This document shows positions 1 to 12,966 of a stretch of 64,000 nucleotides of DNA, one piece after another (within the stretch, counting starts at the first letter, position 1; each line of letters begins with the position of its first letter). Made by a program: the position numbers and the translations under genes. The notes beneath the pieces were generated by a model, which worked only from the letters and a program-made list of their open reading frames with translations, had not been told where the DNA came from and did not search any database. The stretch is from Ulva prolifera (lineage: Eukaryota > Chlorophyta > Ulvophyceae > Ulvales > Ulvaceae), in NCBI GenBank assembly GCA_023078555.1, contig CM041198.1, forward strand, positions 3,643,354 to 3,707,353, written 5' to 3'.

Positions 1-544
1 GACTGGGCCGATCGTGCGGCCATCTAGACACTGCTCGCTGATGAAGCGCTTGCTTGCCACGGACAGCACCGGGTCGCGCTTGCAGGCCGTTGTGAACTCG
101 GGTAGACCGCACTAGCCAGAGACGTTCCACGAGAAACAACAGAAGCATCGGTGTAGCAACTACGCGCATGATCACACACATGTGAAGAATCATCAACTAT
201 TCCGAGCAGGTCATGTGCGACAGGCGCAATGGACACGGTGATAGCCTGCGCGAAATCATCCCAGCGTGCATGGAACATACAACTGCTGCTGTCTCGTCAC
301 GAACATATTCGTCAATCGCTGTCTAGTTCGCCGATGCCGGACAGCGAGCCGAAACTGTGCACGAATGTGGCTGAGGTGACACGCCTCCAACAGGCGCGGG
401 CGCGGGGTTGGCCGTGCGGCCGGGTTTGCGCCGGGTGCGGCGCCACCTGAACACCGAATTGCGCAATGCACAGCATCCCCGATGTACCTGAAGAGGCGGC
501 GGCTGCAACGGACGCTTAATATGGAATTTAGAAATGAGAACACG

Positions 545-1298
545 GTCAGAAAATCGCTAATGGGGCCATTCGCTGTAGACGACACTGTAAGTAGCATCCA
601 AGGTGGGCTAAGCTTGCACAAGCGGCGCACCAGCACGCACGATGTGCATGTGCACGTATGCATGGGAGAGCGACGCCCAGAATGACAGGCATCTGTAGTG
701 CACGAGAGCAGGCGTGGATGGCATAGTTGAGTAGAGGGCGTTTTTGTGAGTCTCATGACGCTCGCACAGGTCATATGGTGCACTGTGCGGGCCGGCATGG
801 CGGGTTGACTGCCCTGAGAACAACCATTATCGCGCAGCCTGTGGTGGGTTCGCTGGCCAGATCTCGGATCCATGATAGCAAGATGGTGCTGGATTAGTTT
901 TCGAACGCCGCTGTGGACCGGGCGACTGTAGAGAGTCTGATATGCCACCGGGCTGGTACGGAGTCTTGTACCGGCGAGAGTTTGTGGAGACATAAGGCAG
1001 TGGGTGATCTGTTGTCTGTAAAACTTTCAGAGATAAATCAGGCGATCTGTGTGGTTGGGCCTGATTGCGCTCTCAGTAGGCTTGGCTGCCACCCGGGGGT
1101 GCAGCACAGCCCCCATACACCGCTCTGACACCCCCGCCGCACGGGCCACAGCTGCGCAACAATCCTGTCCTTTGGATGCAAACAGCACAGTTTGCTTTAG
1201 AGTCTACAGGGCTTGATTGCTGTGCATTCCGCCAGGCAGTCTGCGGGTGGGGCCTGATGATTCACAGAGTTGAATGGCCCCATTAGCATTTTCCTGAC
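545..1298. mobile_element. 754-bp TIR element, copy in satellite unit 1
   Basis: The segment starts GTCAGAAAATCGCTAATGG and ends with the near-exact inverse, giving 27-bp terminal inverted repeats at 545-571 and 1272-1298 that differ by two single-base indels. It is flanked by CG on both sides (543-544 and 1299-1300). Satellite units 5 and 7 lack exactly this segment plus one CG, so it is an insertion with a 2-bp target duplication in the palindrome GAACACGTGTTC. It has no transposase-like frame, so it is probably a non-autonomous DNA transposon. I do not recognise the superfamily. Confidence 0.8.
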
Positions 1299-1559
1299 CG
1301 TGTTCACACCTGACTCAGCGTGCGAATGTGGGCCGTGCTGCTGGCTCAAATGTGAGGAACGCACGCAGCACACATGATCAAGGAAACAGATAAGTGTAGG
1401 ATACACCCTTCTCATCATGCACAAGCTGTCTCAGCTCTCAAGCTCCATTGAGCTGTGCATGCTGCTCATTCCAGCAAGAGGACACACAGAGACAAAAATG
1501 ACAGGACAGGACGCCCAGGCAGGCAACAGCCAGTAGTAAAATATCGCATGCCACCTCCA

Positions 1560-1601
1560 GTGTACTGTGGCAGCGAGCTGGTGTACTGCGGCAGCGAGCT
1601 G
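1560..1601. repeat. 21-bp direct duplication inside each satellite unit
   Basis: Two adjacent 21-bp copies differ by one base (GTGTACTGTGGCAGCGAGCT, then the same with TGCGG). The pair is present at the matching position of every unit, so it pre-dates amplification of the array. Confidence 0.85.
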
Positions 1602-2453
1602 GCTGCATATGTGACCTTGCAGTGGTCGGGGCTGTACCATATTGCTGGCACGTGCTCCATGAGCCACTCATGCAGCATGCTGGAGGTGAAAACTGATGCT
1701 TTGTGAGTCGCTGAACACATGAAAGGCTTGTACGTGCTCTGATGTGTTACAGAGCTGCAGCTGTGGTGGACTGGAGCCCGATAGCATTGTCAGCTGCGGG
1801 CCTTCAGCAACAAGACCTTTATGCAAGCCTTTAAGCACTTGCGACCCGGAGAGCACGATTACGAGCGGCCATGTAGTAAATACGTGAATGAAATTGGGAT
1901 GTAGGTGCGGACTGGGCCGATCGTGCGGCCATCTAGACACTGCTCGCTGATGAAGCGCTTGCTTGCCACGGACAGCACCGGGTCGCGCTTGCAGGCCGTT
2001 GTGAACTCGGGTAGACCGCACTAGCCAGAGACGTTCCACGAGAAACAACAGAAGCATCGGTGTAGCAACTACGCGCATGATCACACACATGTGAAGAATC
2101 ATCAACTATTCCGAGCAGGTCATGTGCGACAGGCGCAATGGACACGGTGATAGCCTGCGCGAAATCATCCCAGCGTGCATGGAACATACAACTGCTGCTG
2201 TCTCGTCACGAACATATTCGTCAATCGCTGTCTAGTTCGCCGATGCCGGACAGCGAGCCGAAACTGTGCACGAATGTGGCTGAGGTGACACGCCTCCAAC
2301 AGGCGCGGGCGCGGGGTTGGCCGTGCGGCCGGGTTTGCGCCGGGTGCGGCGCCACCTGAACACCGAATTGCGCAATGCACAGCATCCCCGATGTACCTGA
2401 AGAGGCGGCGGCTGCAACGGACGCTTAATATGGAATTTAGAAATGAGAACACG

Positions 2454-3207
2454 GTCAGAAAATCGCTAATGGGGCCATTCGCTGTAGACGACACTGTAAG
2501 TAGCATCCAAGGTGGGCTAAGCTTGCACAAGCGGCGCACCAGCACGCACGATGTGCATGTGCACGTATGCATGGGAGAGCGACGCCCAGAATGACAGGCA
2601 TCTGTAGTGCACGAGAGCAGGCGTGGATGGCATAGTTGAGTAGAGGGCGTTTTTGTGAGTCTCATGACGCTCGCACAGGTCATATGGTGCACTGTGCGGG
2701 CCGGCATGGCGGGTTGACTGCCCTGAGAACAACCATTATCGCGCAGCCTGTGGTGGGTTCGCTGGCCAGATCTCGGATCCATGATAGCAAGATGGTGCTG
2801 GATTAGTTTTCGAACGCCGCTGTGGACCGGGCGACTGTAGAGAGTCTGATATGCCACCGGGCTGGTACGGAGTCTTGTACCGGCGAGAGTTTGTGGAGAC
2901 ATAAGGCAGTGGGTGATCTGTTGTCTGTAAAACTTTCAGAGATAAATCAGGCGATCTGTGTGGTTGGGCCTGATTGCGCTCTCAGTAGGCTTGGCTGCCA
3001 CCCGGGGGTGCAGCACAGCCCCCATACACCGCTCTGACACCCCCGCCGCACGGGCCACAGCTGCGCAACAATCCTGTCCTTTGGATGCAAACAGCACAGT
3101 TTGCTTTAGAGTCTACAGGGCTTGATTGCTGTGCATTCCGCCAGGCAGTCTGCGGGTGGGGCCTGATGATTCACAGAGTTGAATGGCCCCATTAGCATTT
3201 TCCTGAC
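2454..3207. mobile_element. 754-bp TIR element, copy in unit 2
   Basis: Same element as at 545-1298, at the same position in the second satellite unit, with both inverted ends intact and CG on each side. Confidence 0.8.
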
Positions 3208-4362
3208 CGTGTTCACACCTGACTCAGCGTGCGAATGTGGGCCGTGCTGCTGGCTCAAATGTGAGGAACGCACGCAGCACACATGATCAAGGAAACAGAT
3301 AAGTGTAGGATACACCCTTCTCATCATGCACAAGCTGTCTCAGCTCTCAAGCTCCATTGAGCTGTGCATGCTGCTCATTCCAGCAAGAGGACACACAGAG
3401 ACAAAAATGACAGGACAGGACGCCCAGGCAGGCAACAGCCAGTAGTAAAATATCGCATGCCACCTCCAGTGTACTGTGGCAGCGAGCTGGTGTACTGCGG
3501 CAGCGAGCTGGCTGCATATGTGACCTTGCAGTGGTCGGGGCTGTACCATATTGCTGGCACGTGCTCCATGAGCCACTCATGCAGCATGCTGGAGGTGAAA
3601 ACTGATGCTTTGTGAGTCGCTGAACACATGAAAGGCTTGTACGTGCTCTGATGTGTTACAGAGCTGCAGCTGTGGTGGACTGGAGCCCGATAGCATTGTC
3701 AGCTGCGGGCCTTCAGCAACAAGACCTTTATGCAAGCCTTTAAGCACTTGCGACCCGGAGAGCACGATTACGAGCGGCCATGTAGTAAATACGTGAATGA
3801 AATTGGGATGTAGGTGCGGACTGGGCCGATCGTGCGGCCATCTAGACACTGCTCGCTGATGAAGCGCTTGCTTGCCACGGACAGCACCGGGTCGCGCTTG
3901 CAGGCCGTTGTGAACTCGGGTAGACCGCACTAGCCAGAGACGTTCCACGAGAAACAACAGAAGCATCGGTGTAGCAACTACGCGCATGATCACACACATG
4001 TGAAGAATCATCAACTATTCCGAGCAGGTCATGTGCGACAGGCGCAATGGACACGGTGATAGCCTGCGCGAAATCATCCCAGCGTGCATGGAACATACAA
4101 CTGCTGCTGTCTCGTCACGAACATATTCGTCAATCGCTGTCTAGTTCGCCGATGCCGGACAGCGAGCCGAAACTGTGCACGAATGTGGCTGAGGTGACAC
4201 GCCTCCAACAGGCGCGGGCGCGGGGTTGGCCGTGCGGCCGGGTTTGCGCCGGGTGCGGCGCCACCTGAACACCGAATTGCGCAATGCACAGCATCCCCGA
4301 TGTACCTGAAGAGGCGGCGGCTGCAACGGACGCTTAATATGGAATTTAGAAATGAGAACACG

Positions 4363-5116
4363 GTCAGAAAATCGCTAATGGGGCCATTCGCTGTAGACGA
4401 CACTGTAAGTAGCATCCAAGGTGGGCTAAGCTTGCACAAGCGGCGCACCAGCACGCACGATGTGCATGTGCACGTATGCATGGGAGAGCGACGCCCAGAA
4501 TGACAGGCATCTGTAGTGCACGAGAGCAGGCGTGGATGGCATAGTTGAGTAGAGGGCGTTTTTGTGAGTCTCATGACGCTCGCACAGGTCATATGGTGCA
4601 CTGTGCGGGCCGGCATGGCGGGTTGACTGCCCTGAGAACAACCATTATCGCGCAGCCTGTGGTGGGTTCGCTGGCCAGATCTCGGATCCATGATAGCAAG
4701 ATGGTGCTGGATTAGTTTTCGAACGCCGCTGTGGACCGGGCGACTGTAGAGAGTCTGATATGCCACCGGGCTGGTACGGAGTCTTGTACCGGCGAGAGTT
4801 TGTGGAGACATAAGGCAGTGGGTGATCTGTTGTCTGTAAAACTTTCAGAGATAAATCAGGCGATCTGTGTGGTTGGGCCTGATTGCGCTCTCAGTAGGCT
4901 TGGCTGCCACCCGGGGGTGCAGCACAGCCCCCATACACCGCTCTGACACCCCCGCCGCACGGGCCACAGCTGCGCAACAATCCTGTCCTTTGGATGCAAA
5001 CAGCACAGTTTGCTTTAGAGTCTACAGGGCTTGATTGCTGTGCATTCCGCCAGGCAGTCTGCGGGTGGGGCCTGATGATTCACAGAGTTGAATGGCCCCA
5101 TTAGCATTTTCCTGAC
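4363..5116. mobile_element. 754-bp TIR element, copy in unit 3
   Basis: Same element and same insertion point in the third unit, both ends intact. It was presumably copied by amplification of the satellite rather than by new transposition. Confidence 0.8.
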
Positions 5117-6271
5117 CGTGTTCACACCTGACTCAGCGTGCGAATGTGGGCCGTGCTGCTGGCTCAAATGTGAGGAACGCACGCAGCACACATGATCAAG
5201 GAAACAGATAAGTGTAGGATACACCCTTCTCATCATGCACAAGCTGTCTCAGCTCTCAAGCTCCATTGAGCTGTGCATGCTGCTCATTCCAGCAAGAGGA
5301 CACACAGAGACAAAAATGACAGGACAGGACGCCCAGGCAGGCAACAGCCAGTAGTAAAATATCGCATGCCACCTCCAGTGTACTGTGGCAGCGAGCTGGT
5401 GTACTGCGGCAGCGAGCTGGCTGCATATGTGACCTTGCAGTGGTCGGGGCTGTACCATATTGCTGGCACGTGCTCCATGAGCCACTCATGCAGCATGCTG
5501 GAGGTGAAAACTGATGCTTTGTGAGTCGCTGAACACATGAAAGGCTTGTACGTGCTCTGATGTGTTACAGAGCTGCAGCTGTGGTGGACTGGAGCCCGAT
5601 AGCATTGTCAGCTGCGGGCCTTCAGCAACAAGACCTTTATGCAAGCCTTTAAGCACTTGCGACCCGGAGAGCACGATTACGAGCGGCCATGTAGTAAATA
5701 CGTGAATGAAATTGGGATGTAGGTGCGGACTGGGCCGATCGTGCGGCCATCTAGACACTGCTCGCTGATGAAGCGCTTGCTTGCCACGGACAGCACCGGG
5801 TCGCGCTTGCAGGCCGTTGTGAACTCGGGTAGACCGCACTAGCCAGAGACGTTCCACGAGAAACAACAGAAGCATCGGTGTAGCAACTACGCGCATGATC
5901 ACACACATGTGAAGAATCATCAACTATTCCGAGCAGGTCATGTGCGACAGGCGCAATGGACACGGTGATAGCCTGCGCGAAATCATCCCAGCGTGCATGG
6001 AACATACAACTGCTGCTGTCTCGTCACGAACATATTCGTCAATCGCTGTCTAGTTCGCCGATGCCGGACAGCGAGCCGAAACTGTGCACGAATGTGGCTG
6101 AGGTGACACGCCTCCAACAGGCGCGGGCGCGGGGTTGGCCGTGCGGCCGGGTTTGCGCCGGGTGCGGCGCCACCTGAACACCGAATTGCGCAATGCACAG
6201 CATCCCCGATGTACCTGAAGAGGCGGCGGCTGCAACGGACGCTTAATATGGAATTTAGAAATGAGAACACG

Positions 6272-7025
6272 GTCAGAAAATCGCTAATGGGGCCATTCGC
6301 TGTAGACGACACTGTAAGTAGCATCCAAGGTGGGCTAAGCTTGCACAAGCGGCGCACCAGCACGCACGATGTGCATGTGCACGTATGCATGGGAGAGCGA
6401 CGCCCAGAATGACAGGCATCTGTAGTGCACGAGAGCAGGCGTGGATGGCATAGTTGAGTAGAGGGCGTTTTTGTGAGTCTCATGACGCTCGCACAGGTCA
6501 TATGGTGCACTGTGCGGGCCGGCATGGCGGGTTGACTGCCCTGAGAACAACCATTATCGCGCAGCCTGTGGTGGGTTCGCTGGCCAGATCTCGGATCCAT
6601 GATAGCAAGATGGTGCTGGATTAGTTTTCGAACGCCGCTGTGGACCGGGCGACTGTAGAGAGTCTGATATGCCACCGGGCTGGTACGGAGTCTTGTACCG
6701 GCGAGAGTTTGTGGAGACATAAGGCAGTGGGTGATCTGTTGTCTGTAAAACTTTCAGAGATAAATCAGGCGATCTGTGTGGTTGGGCCTGATTGCGCTCT
6801 CAGTAGGCTTGGCTGCCACCCGGGGGTGCAGCACAGCCCCCATACACCGCTCTGACACCCCCGCCGCACGGGCCACAGCTGCGCAACAATCCTGTCCTTT
6901 GGATGCAAACAGCACAGTTTGCTTTAGAGTCTACAGGGCTTGATTGCTGTGCATTCCGCCAGGCAGTCTGCGGGTGGGGCCTGATGATTCACAGAGTTGA
7001 ATGGCCCCATTAGCATTTTCCTGAC
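6272..7025. mobile_element. 754-bp TIR element, copy in unit 4
   Basis: Same element and insertion point in the fourth unit, both ends intact. The next unit to the right is an empty site. Confidence 0.8.
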
Positions 7026-7636
7026 CGTGTTCACACCTGACTCAGCGTGCGAATGTGGGCCGTGCTGCTGGCTCAAATGTGAGGAACGCACGCAGCACAC
7101 ATGATCAAGGAAACAGATAAGTGTAGGATACACCCTTCTCATCATGCACAAGCTGTCTCAGCTCTCAAGCTCCATTGAGCTGTGCATGCTGCTCATTCCA
7201 GCAAGAGGACACACAGAGACAAAAATGACAGGACAGGACGCCCAGGCAGGCAACAGCCAGTAGTAAAATATCGCATGCCACCTCCAGTGTACTGTGGCAG
7301 CGAGCTGGTGTACTGCGGCAGCGAGCTGGCTGCATATGTGACCTTGCAGTGGTCGGGGCTGTACCATATTGCTGGCACGTGCTCCATGAGCCACTCATGC
7401 AGCATGCTGGAGGTGAAAACTGATGCTTTGTGAGTCGCTGAACACATGAAAGGCTTGTACGTGCTCTGATGTGTTACAGAGCTGCAGCTGTGGTGGACTG
7501 GAGCCCGATAGCATTGTCAGCTGCGGGCCTTCAGCAACAAGACCTTTATGCAAGCCTTTAAGCACTTGCGACCCGGAGAGCACGATTACGAGCGGCCATG
7601 TAGTAAATACGTGAATGAAATTGGGATGTAGGTGCG

Positions 7637-8789
7637 GACTGGGCCGATCGTGCGGCCATCTAGACACTGCTCGCTGATGAAGCGCTTGCTTGCCACGGAC
7701 AGCACCGGGTCGCGCTTGCAGGCCGTTGTGAACTCGGGTAGACCGCACTAGCCAGAGACGTTCCACGAGAAACAACAGAAGCATCGGTGTAGCAACTACG
7801 CGCATGATCACACACATGTGAAGAATCATCAACTATTCCGAGCAGGTCATGTGCGACAGGCGCAATGGACACGGTGATAGCCTGCGCGAAATCATCCCAG
7901 CGTGCATGGAACATACAACTGCTGCTGTCTCGTCACGAACATATTCGTCAATCGCTGTCTAGTTCGCCGATGCCGGACAGCGAGCCGAAACTGTGCACGA
8001 ATGTGGCTGAGGTGACACGCCTCCAACAGGCGCGGGCGCGGGGTTGGCCGTGCGGCCGGGTTTGCGCCGGGTGCGGCGCCACCTGAACACCGAATTGCGC
8101 AATGCACAGCATCCCCGATGTACCTGAAGAGGCGGCGGCTGCAACGGACGCTTAATATGGAATTTAGAAATGAGAACACGTGTTCACACCTGACTCAGCG
8201 TGCGAATGTGGGCCGTGCTGCTGGCTCAAATGTGAGGAACGCACGCAGCACACATGATCAAGGAAACAGATAAGTGTAGGATACACCCTTCTCATCATGC
8301 ACAAGCTGTCTCAGCTCTCAAGCTCCATTGAGCTGTGCATGCTGCTCATTCCAGCAAGAGGACACACAGAGACAAAAATGACAGGACAGGACGCCCAGGC
8401 AGGCAACAGCCAGTAGTAAAATATCGCATGCCACCTCCAGTGTACTGTGGCAGCGAGCTGGTGTACTGCGGCAGCGAGCTGGCTGCATATGTGACCTTGC
8501 AGTGGTCGGGGCTGTACCATATTGCTGGCACGTGCTCCATGAGCCACTCATGCAGCATGCTGGAGGTGAAAACTGATGCTTTGTGAGTCGCTGAACACAT
8601 GAAAGGCTTGTACGTGCTCTGATGTGTTACAGAGCTGCAGCTGTGGTGGACTGGAGCCCGATAGCATTGTCAGCTGCGGGCCTTCAGCAACAAGACCTTT
8701 ATGCAAGCCTTTAAGCACTTGCGACCCGGAGAGCACGATTACGAGCGGCCATGTAGTAAATACGTGAATGAAATTGGGATGTAGGTGCG
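7637..8789. repeat. Satellite unit 5, 1153 bp: empty-site variant
   Basis: This unit lacks 756 bp: the 754-bp TIR element plus one CG. The join at 8173-8184 reads GAACACGTGTTC, a perfect 12-bp palindrome whose central CG (8179-8180) is the dinucleotide found on both sides of the element in filled units. It is either the pre-insertion form of the satellite or a precise excision. Confidence 0.9.
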
Positions 8790-9333
8790 GACTGGGCCGA
8801 TCGTGCGGCCATCTAGACACTGCTCGCTGATGAAGCGCTTGCTTGCCACGGACAGCACCGGGTCGCGCTTGCAGGCCGTTGTGAACTCGGGTAGACCGCA
8901 CTAGCCAGAGACGTTCCACGAGAAACAACAGAAGCATCGGTGTAGCAACTACGCGCATGATCACACACATGTGAAGAATCATCAACTATTCCGAGCAGGT
9001 CATGTGCGACAGGCGCAATGGACACGGTGATAGCCTGCGCGAAATCATCCCAGCGTGCATGGAACATACAACTGCTGCTGTCTCGTCACGAACATATTCG
9101 TCAATCGCTGTCTAGTTCGCCGATGCCGGACAGCGAGCCGAAACTGTGCACGAATGTGGCTGAGGTGACACGCCTCCAACAGGCGCGGGCGCGGGGTTGG
9201 CCGTGCGGCCGGGTTTGCGCCGGGTGCGGCGCCACCTGAACACCGAATTGCGCAATGCACAGCATCCCCGATGTACCTGAAGAGGCGGCGGCTGCAACGG
9301 ACGCTTAATATGGAATTTAGAAATGAGAACACG

Positions 9334-9978
9334 GTCAGAAAATCGCTAATGGGGCCATTCGCTGTAGACGACACTGTAAGTAGCATCCAAGGTGGGCTAA
9401 GCTTGCACAAGCGGCGCACCAGCACGCACGATGTGCATGTGCACGTATGCATGGGAGAGCGACGCCCAGAATGACAGGCATCTGTAGTGCACGAGAGCAG
9501 GCGTGGATGGCATAGTTGAGTAGAGGGCGTTTTTGTGAGTCTCATGACGCTCGCACAGGTCATATGGTGCACTGTGCGGGCCGGCATGGCGGGTTGACTG
9601 CCCTGAGAACAACCATTATCGCGCAGCCTGTGGTGGGTTCGCTGGCCAGATCTCGGATCCATGATAGCAAGATGGTGCTGGATTAGTTTTCGAACGCCGC
9701 TGTGGACCGGGCGACTGTAGAGAGTCTGATATGCCACCGGGCTGGTACGGAGTCTTGTACCGGCGAGAGTTTGTGGAGACATAAGGCAGTGGGTGATCTG
9801 TTGTCTGTAAAACTTTCAGAGATAAATCAGGCGATCTGTGTGGTTGGGCCTGATTGCGCTCTCAGTAGGCTTGGCTGCCACCCGGGGGTGCAGCACAGCC
9901 CCCATACACCGCTCTGACACCCCCGCCGCACGGGCCACAGCTGCGCAACAATCCTGTCCTTTGGATGCAAACAGCACA
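9334..9978. mobile_element. TIR element copy in unit 6, right end deleted
   Basis: The left inverted repeat is intact, but a 183-bp deletion removes the right end of the element and some satellite sequence beyond it. The junction at 9972-9978 is CAGCACA, a 7-bp direct repeat present at both breakpoints in full units (1183-1189 and 1366-1372), as expected for slippage or microhomology-mediated loss. This copy has lost one terminus, so it should not be mobile. Confidence 0.85.
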
Positions 9979-10515
9979 CATGATCAAGGAAACAGATAAG
10001 TGTAGGATACACCCTTCTCATCATGCACAAGCTGTCTCAGCTCTCAAGCTCCATTGAGCTGTGCATGCTGCTCATTCCAGCAAGAGGACACACAGAGACA
10101 AAAATGACAGGACAGGACGCCCAGGCAGGCAACAGCCAGTAGTAAAATATCGCATGCCACCTCCAGTGTACTGTGGCAGCGAGCTGGTGTACTGCGGCAG
10201 CGAGCTGGCTGCATATGTGACCTTGCAGTGGTCGGGGCTGTACCATATTGCTGGCACGTGCTCCATGAGCCACTCATGCAGCATGCTGGAGGTGAAAACT
10301 GATGCTTTGTGAGTCGCTGAACACATGAAAGGCTTGTACGTGCTCTGATGTGTTACAGAGCTGCAGCTGTGGTGGACTGGAGCCCGATAGCATTGTCAGC
10401 TGCGGGCCTTCAGCAACAAGACCTTTATGCAAGCCTTTAAGCACTTGCGACCCGGAGAGCACGATTACGAGCGGCCATGTAGTAAATACGTGAATGAAAT
10501 TGGGATGTAGGTGCG

Positions 10516-11668
10516 GACTGGGCCGATCGTGCGGCCATCTAGACACTGCTCGCTGATGAAGCGCTTGCTTGCCACGGACAGCACCGGGTCGCGCTTGCAG
10601 GCCGTTGTGAACTCGGGTAGACCGCACTAGCCAGAGACGTTCCACGAGAAACAACAGAAGCATCGGTGTAGCAACTACGCGCATGATCACACACATGTGA
10701 AGAATCATCAACTATTCCGAGCAGGTCATGTGCGACAGGCGCAATGGACACGGTGATAGCCTGCGCGAAATCATCCCAGCGTGCATGGAACATACAACTG
10801 CTGCTGTCTCGTCACGAACATATTCGTCAATCGCTGTCTAGTTCGCCGATGCCGGACAGCGAGCCGAAACTGTGCACGAATGTGGCTGAGGTGACACGCC
10901 TCCAACAGGCGCGGGCGCGGGGTTGGCCGTGCGGCCGGGTTTGCGCCGGGTGCGGCGCCACCTGAACACCGAATTGCGCAATGCACAGCATCCCCGATGT
11001 ACCTGAAGAGGCGGCGGCTGCAACGGACGCTTAATATGGAATTTAGAAATGAGAACACGTGTTCACACCTGACTCAGCGTGCGAATGTGGGCCGTGCTGC
11101 TGGCTCAAATGTGAGGAACGCACGCAGCACACATGATCAAGGAAACAGATAAGTGTAGGATACACCCTTCTCATCATGCACAAGCTGTCTCAGCTCTCAA
11201 GCTCCATTGAGCTGTGCATGCTGCTCATTCCAGCAAGAGGACACACAGAGACAAAAATGACAGGACAGGACGCCCAGGCAGGCAACAGCCAGTAGTAAAA
11301 TATCGCATGCCACCTCCAGTGTACTGTGGCAGCGAGCTGGTGTACTGCGGCAGCGAGCTGGCTGCATATGTGACCTTGCAGTGGTCGGGGCTGTACCATA
11401 TTGCTGGCACGTGCTCCATGAGCCACTCATGCAGCATGCTGGAGGTGAAAACTGATGCTTTGTGAGTCGCTGAACACATGAAAGGCTTGTACGTGCTCTG
11501 ATGTGTTACAGAGCTGCAGCTGTGGTGGACTGGAGCCCGATAGCATTGTCAGCTGCGGGCCTTCAGCAACAAGACCTTTATGCAAGCCTTTAAGCACTTG
11601 CGACCCGGAGAGCACGATTACGAGCGGCCATGTAGTAAATACGTGAATGAAATTGGGATGTAGGTGCG
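10516..11668. repeat. Satellite unit 7, 1153 bp: second empty-site variant
   Basis: Identical in structure to unit 5: the TIR element is absent and the palindrome GAACACGTGTTC is intact, with the central CG at 11058-11059. Units 5 and 7 flank the deleted unit 6, so the variants are clustered in the middle of the array. Confidence 0.9.
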
Positions 11669-12212
11669 GACTGGGCCGATCGTGCGGCCATCTAGACACT
11701 GCTCGCTGATGAAGCGCTTGCTTGCCACGGACAGCACCGGGTCGCGCTTGCAGGCCGTTGTGAACTCGGGTAGACCGCACTAGCCAGAGACGTTCCACGA
11801 GAAACAACAGAAGCATCGGTGTAGCAACTACGCGCATGATCACACACATGTGAAGAATCATCAACTATTCCGAGCAGGTCATGTGCGACAGGCGCAATGG
11901 ACACGGTGATAGCCTGCGCGAAATCATCCCAGCGTGCATGGAACATACAACTGCTGCTGTCTCGTCACGAACATATTCGTCAATCGCTGTCTAGTTCGCC
12001 GATGCCGGACAGCGAGCCGAAACTGTGCACGAATGTGGCTGAGGTGACACGCCTCCAACAGGCGCGGGCGCGGGGTTGGCCGTGCGGCCGGGTTTGCGCC
12101 GGGTGCGGCGCCACCTGAACACCGAATTGCGCAATGCACAGCATCCCCGATGTACCTGAAGAGGCGGCGGCTGCAACGGACGCTTAATATGGAATTTAGA
12201 AATGAGAACACG

Positions 12213-12966
12213 GTCAGAAAATCGCTAATGGGGCCATTCGCTGTAGACGACACTGTAAGTAGCATCCAAGGTGGGCTAAGCTTGCACAAGCGGCGCACCA
12301 GCACGCACGATGTGCATGTGCACGTATGCATGGGAGAGCGACGCCCAGAATGACAGGCATCTGTAGTGCACGAGAGCAGGCGTGGATGGCATAGTTGAGT
12401 AGAGGGCGTTTTTGTGAGTCTCATGACGCTCGCACAGGTCATATGGTGCACTGTGCGGGCCGGCATGGCGGGTTGACTGCCCTGAGAACAACCATTATCG
12501 CGCAGCCTGTGGTGGGTTCGCTGGCCAGATCTCGGATCCATGATAGCAAGATGGTGCTGGATTAGTTTTCGAACGCCGCTGTGGACCGGGCGACTGTAGA
12601 GAGTCTGATATGCCACCGGGCTGGTACGGAGTCTTGTACCGGCGAGAGTTTGTGGAGACATAAGGCAGTGGGTGATCTGTTGTCTGTAAAACTTTCAGAG
12701 ATAAATCAGGCGATCTGTGTGGTTGGGCCTGATTGCGCTCTCAGTAGGCTTGGCTGCCACCCGGGGGTGCAGCACAGCCCCCATACACCGCTCTGACACC
12801 CCCGCCGCACGGGCCACAGCTGCGCAACAATCCTGTCCTTTGGATGCAAACAGCACAGTTTGCTTTAGAGTCTACAGGGCTTGATTGCTGTGCATTCCGC
12901 CAGGCAGTCTGCGGGTGGGGCCTGATGATTCACAGAGTTGAATGGCCCCATTAGCATTTTCCTGAC
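12213..12966. mobile_element. 754-bp TIR element, copy in unit 8
   Basis: Full-length copy in the last complete 1909-bp unit, with both inverted ends and CG flanks. Confidence 0.8.

Noticed and set aside
256-993. 245-codon open frame on the minus strand of the satellite unit, repeated in seven units
   Set aside because: It crosses the transposon boundary at 545, is absent from the empty units, and its translation has the flat composition of non-coding sequence without domain patterns.
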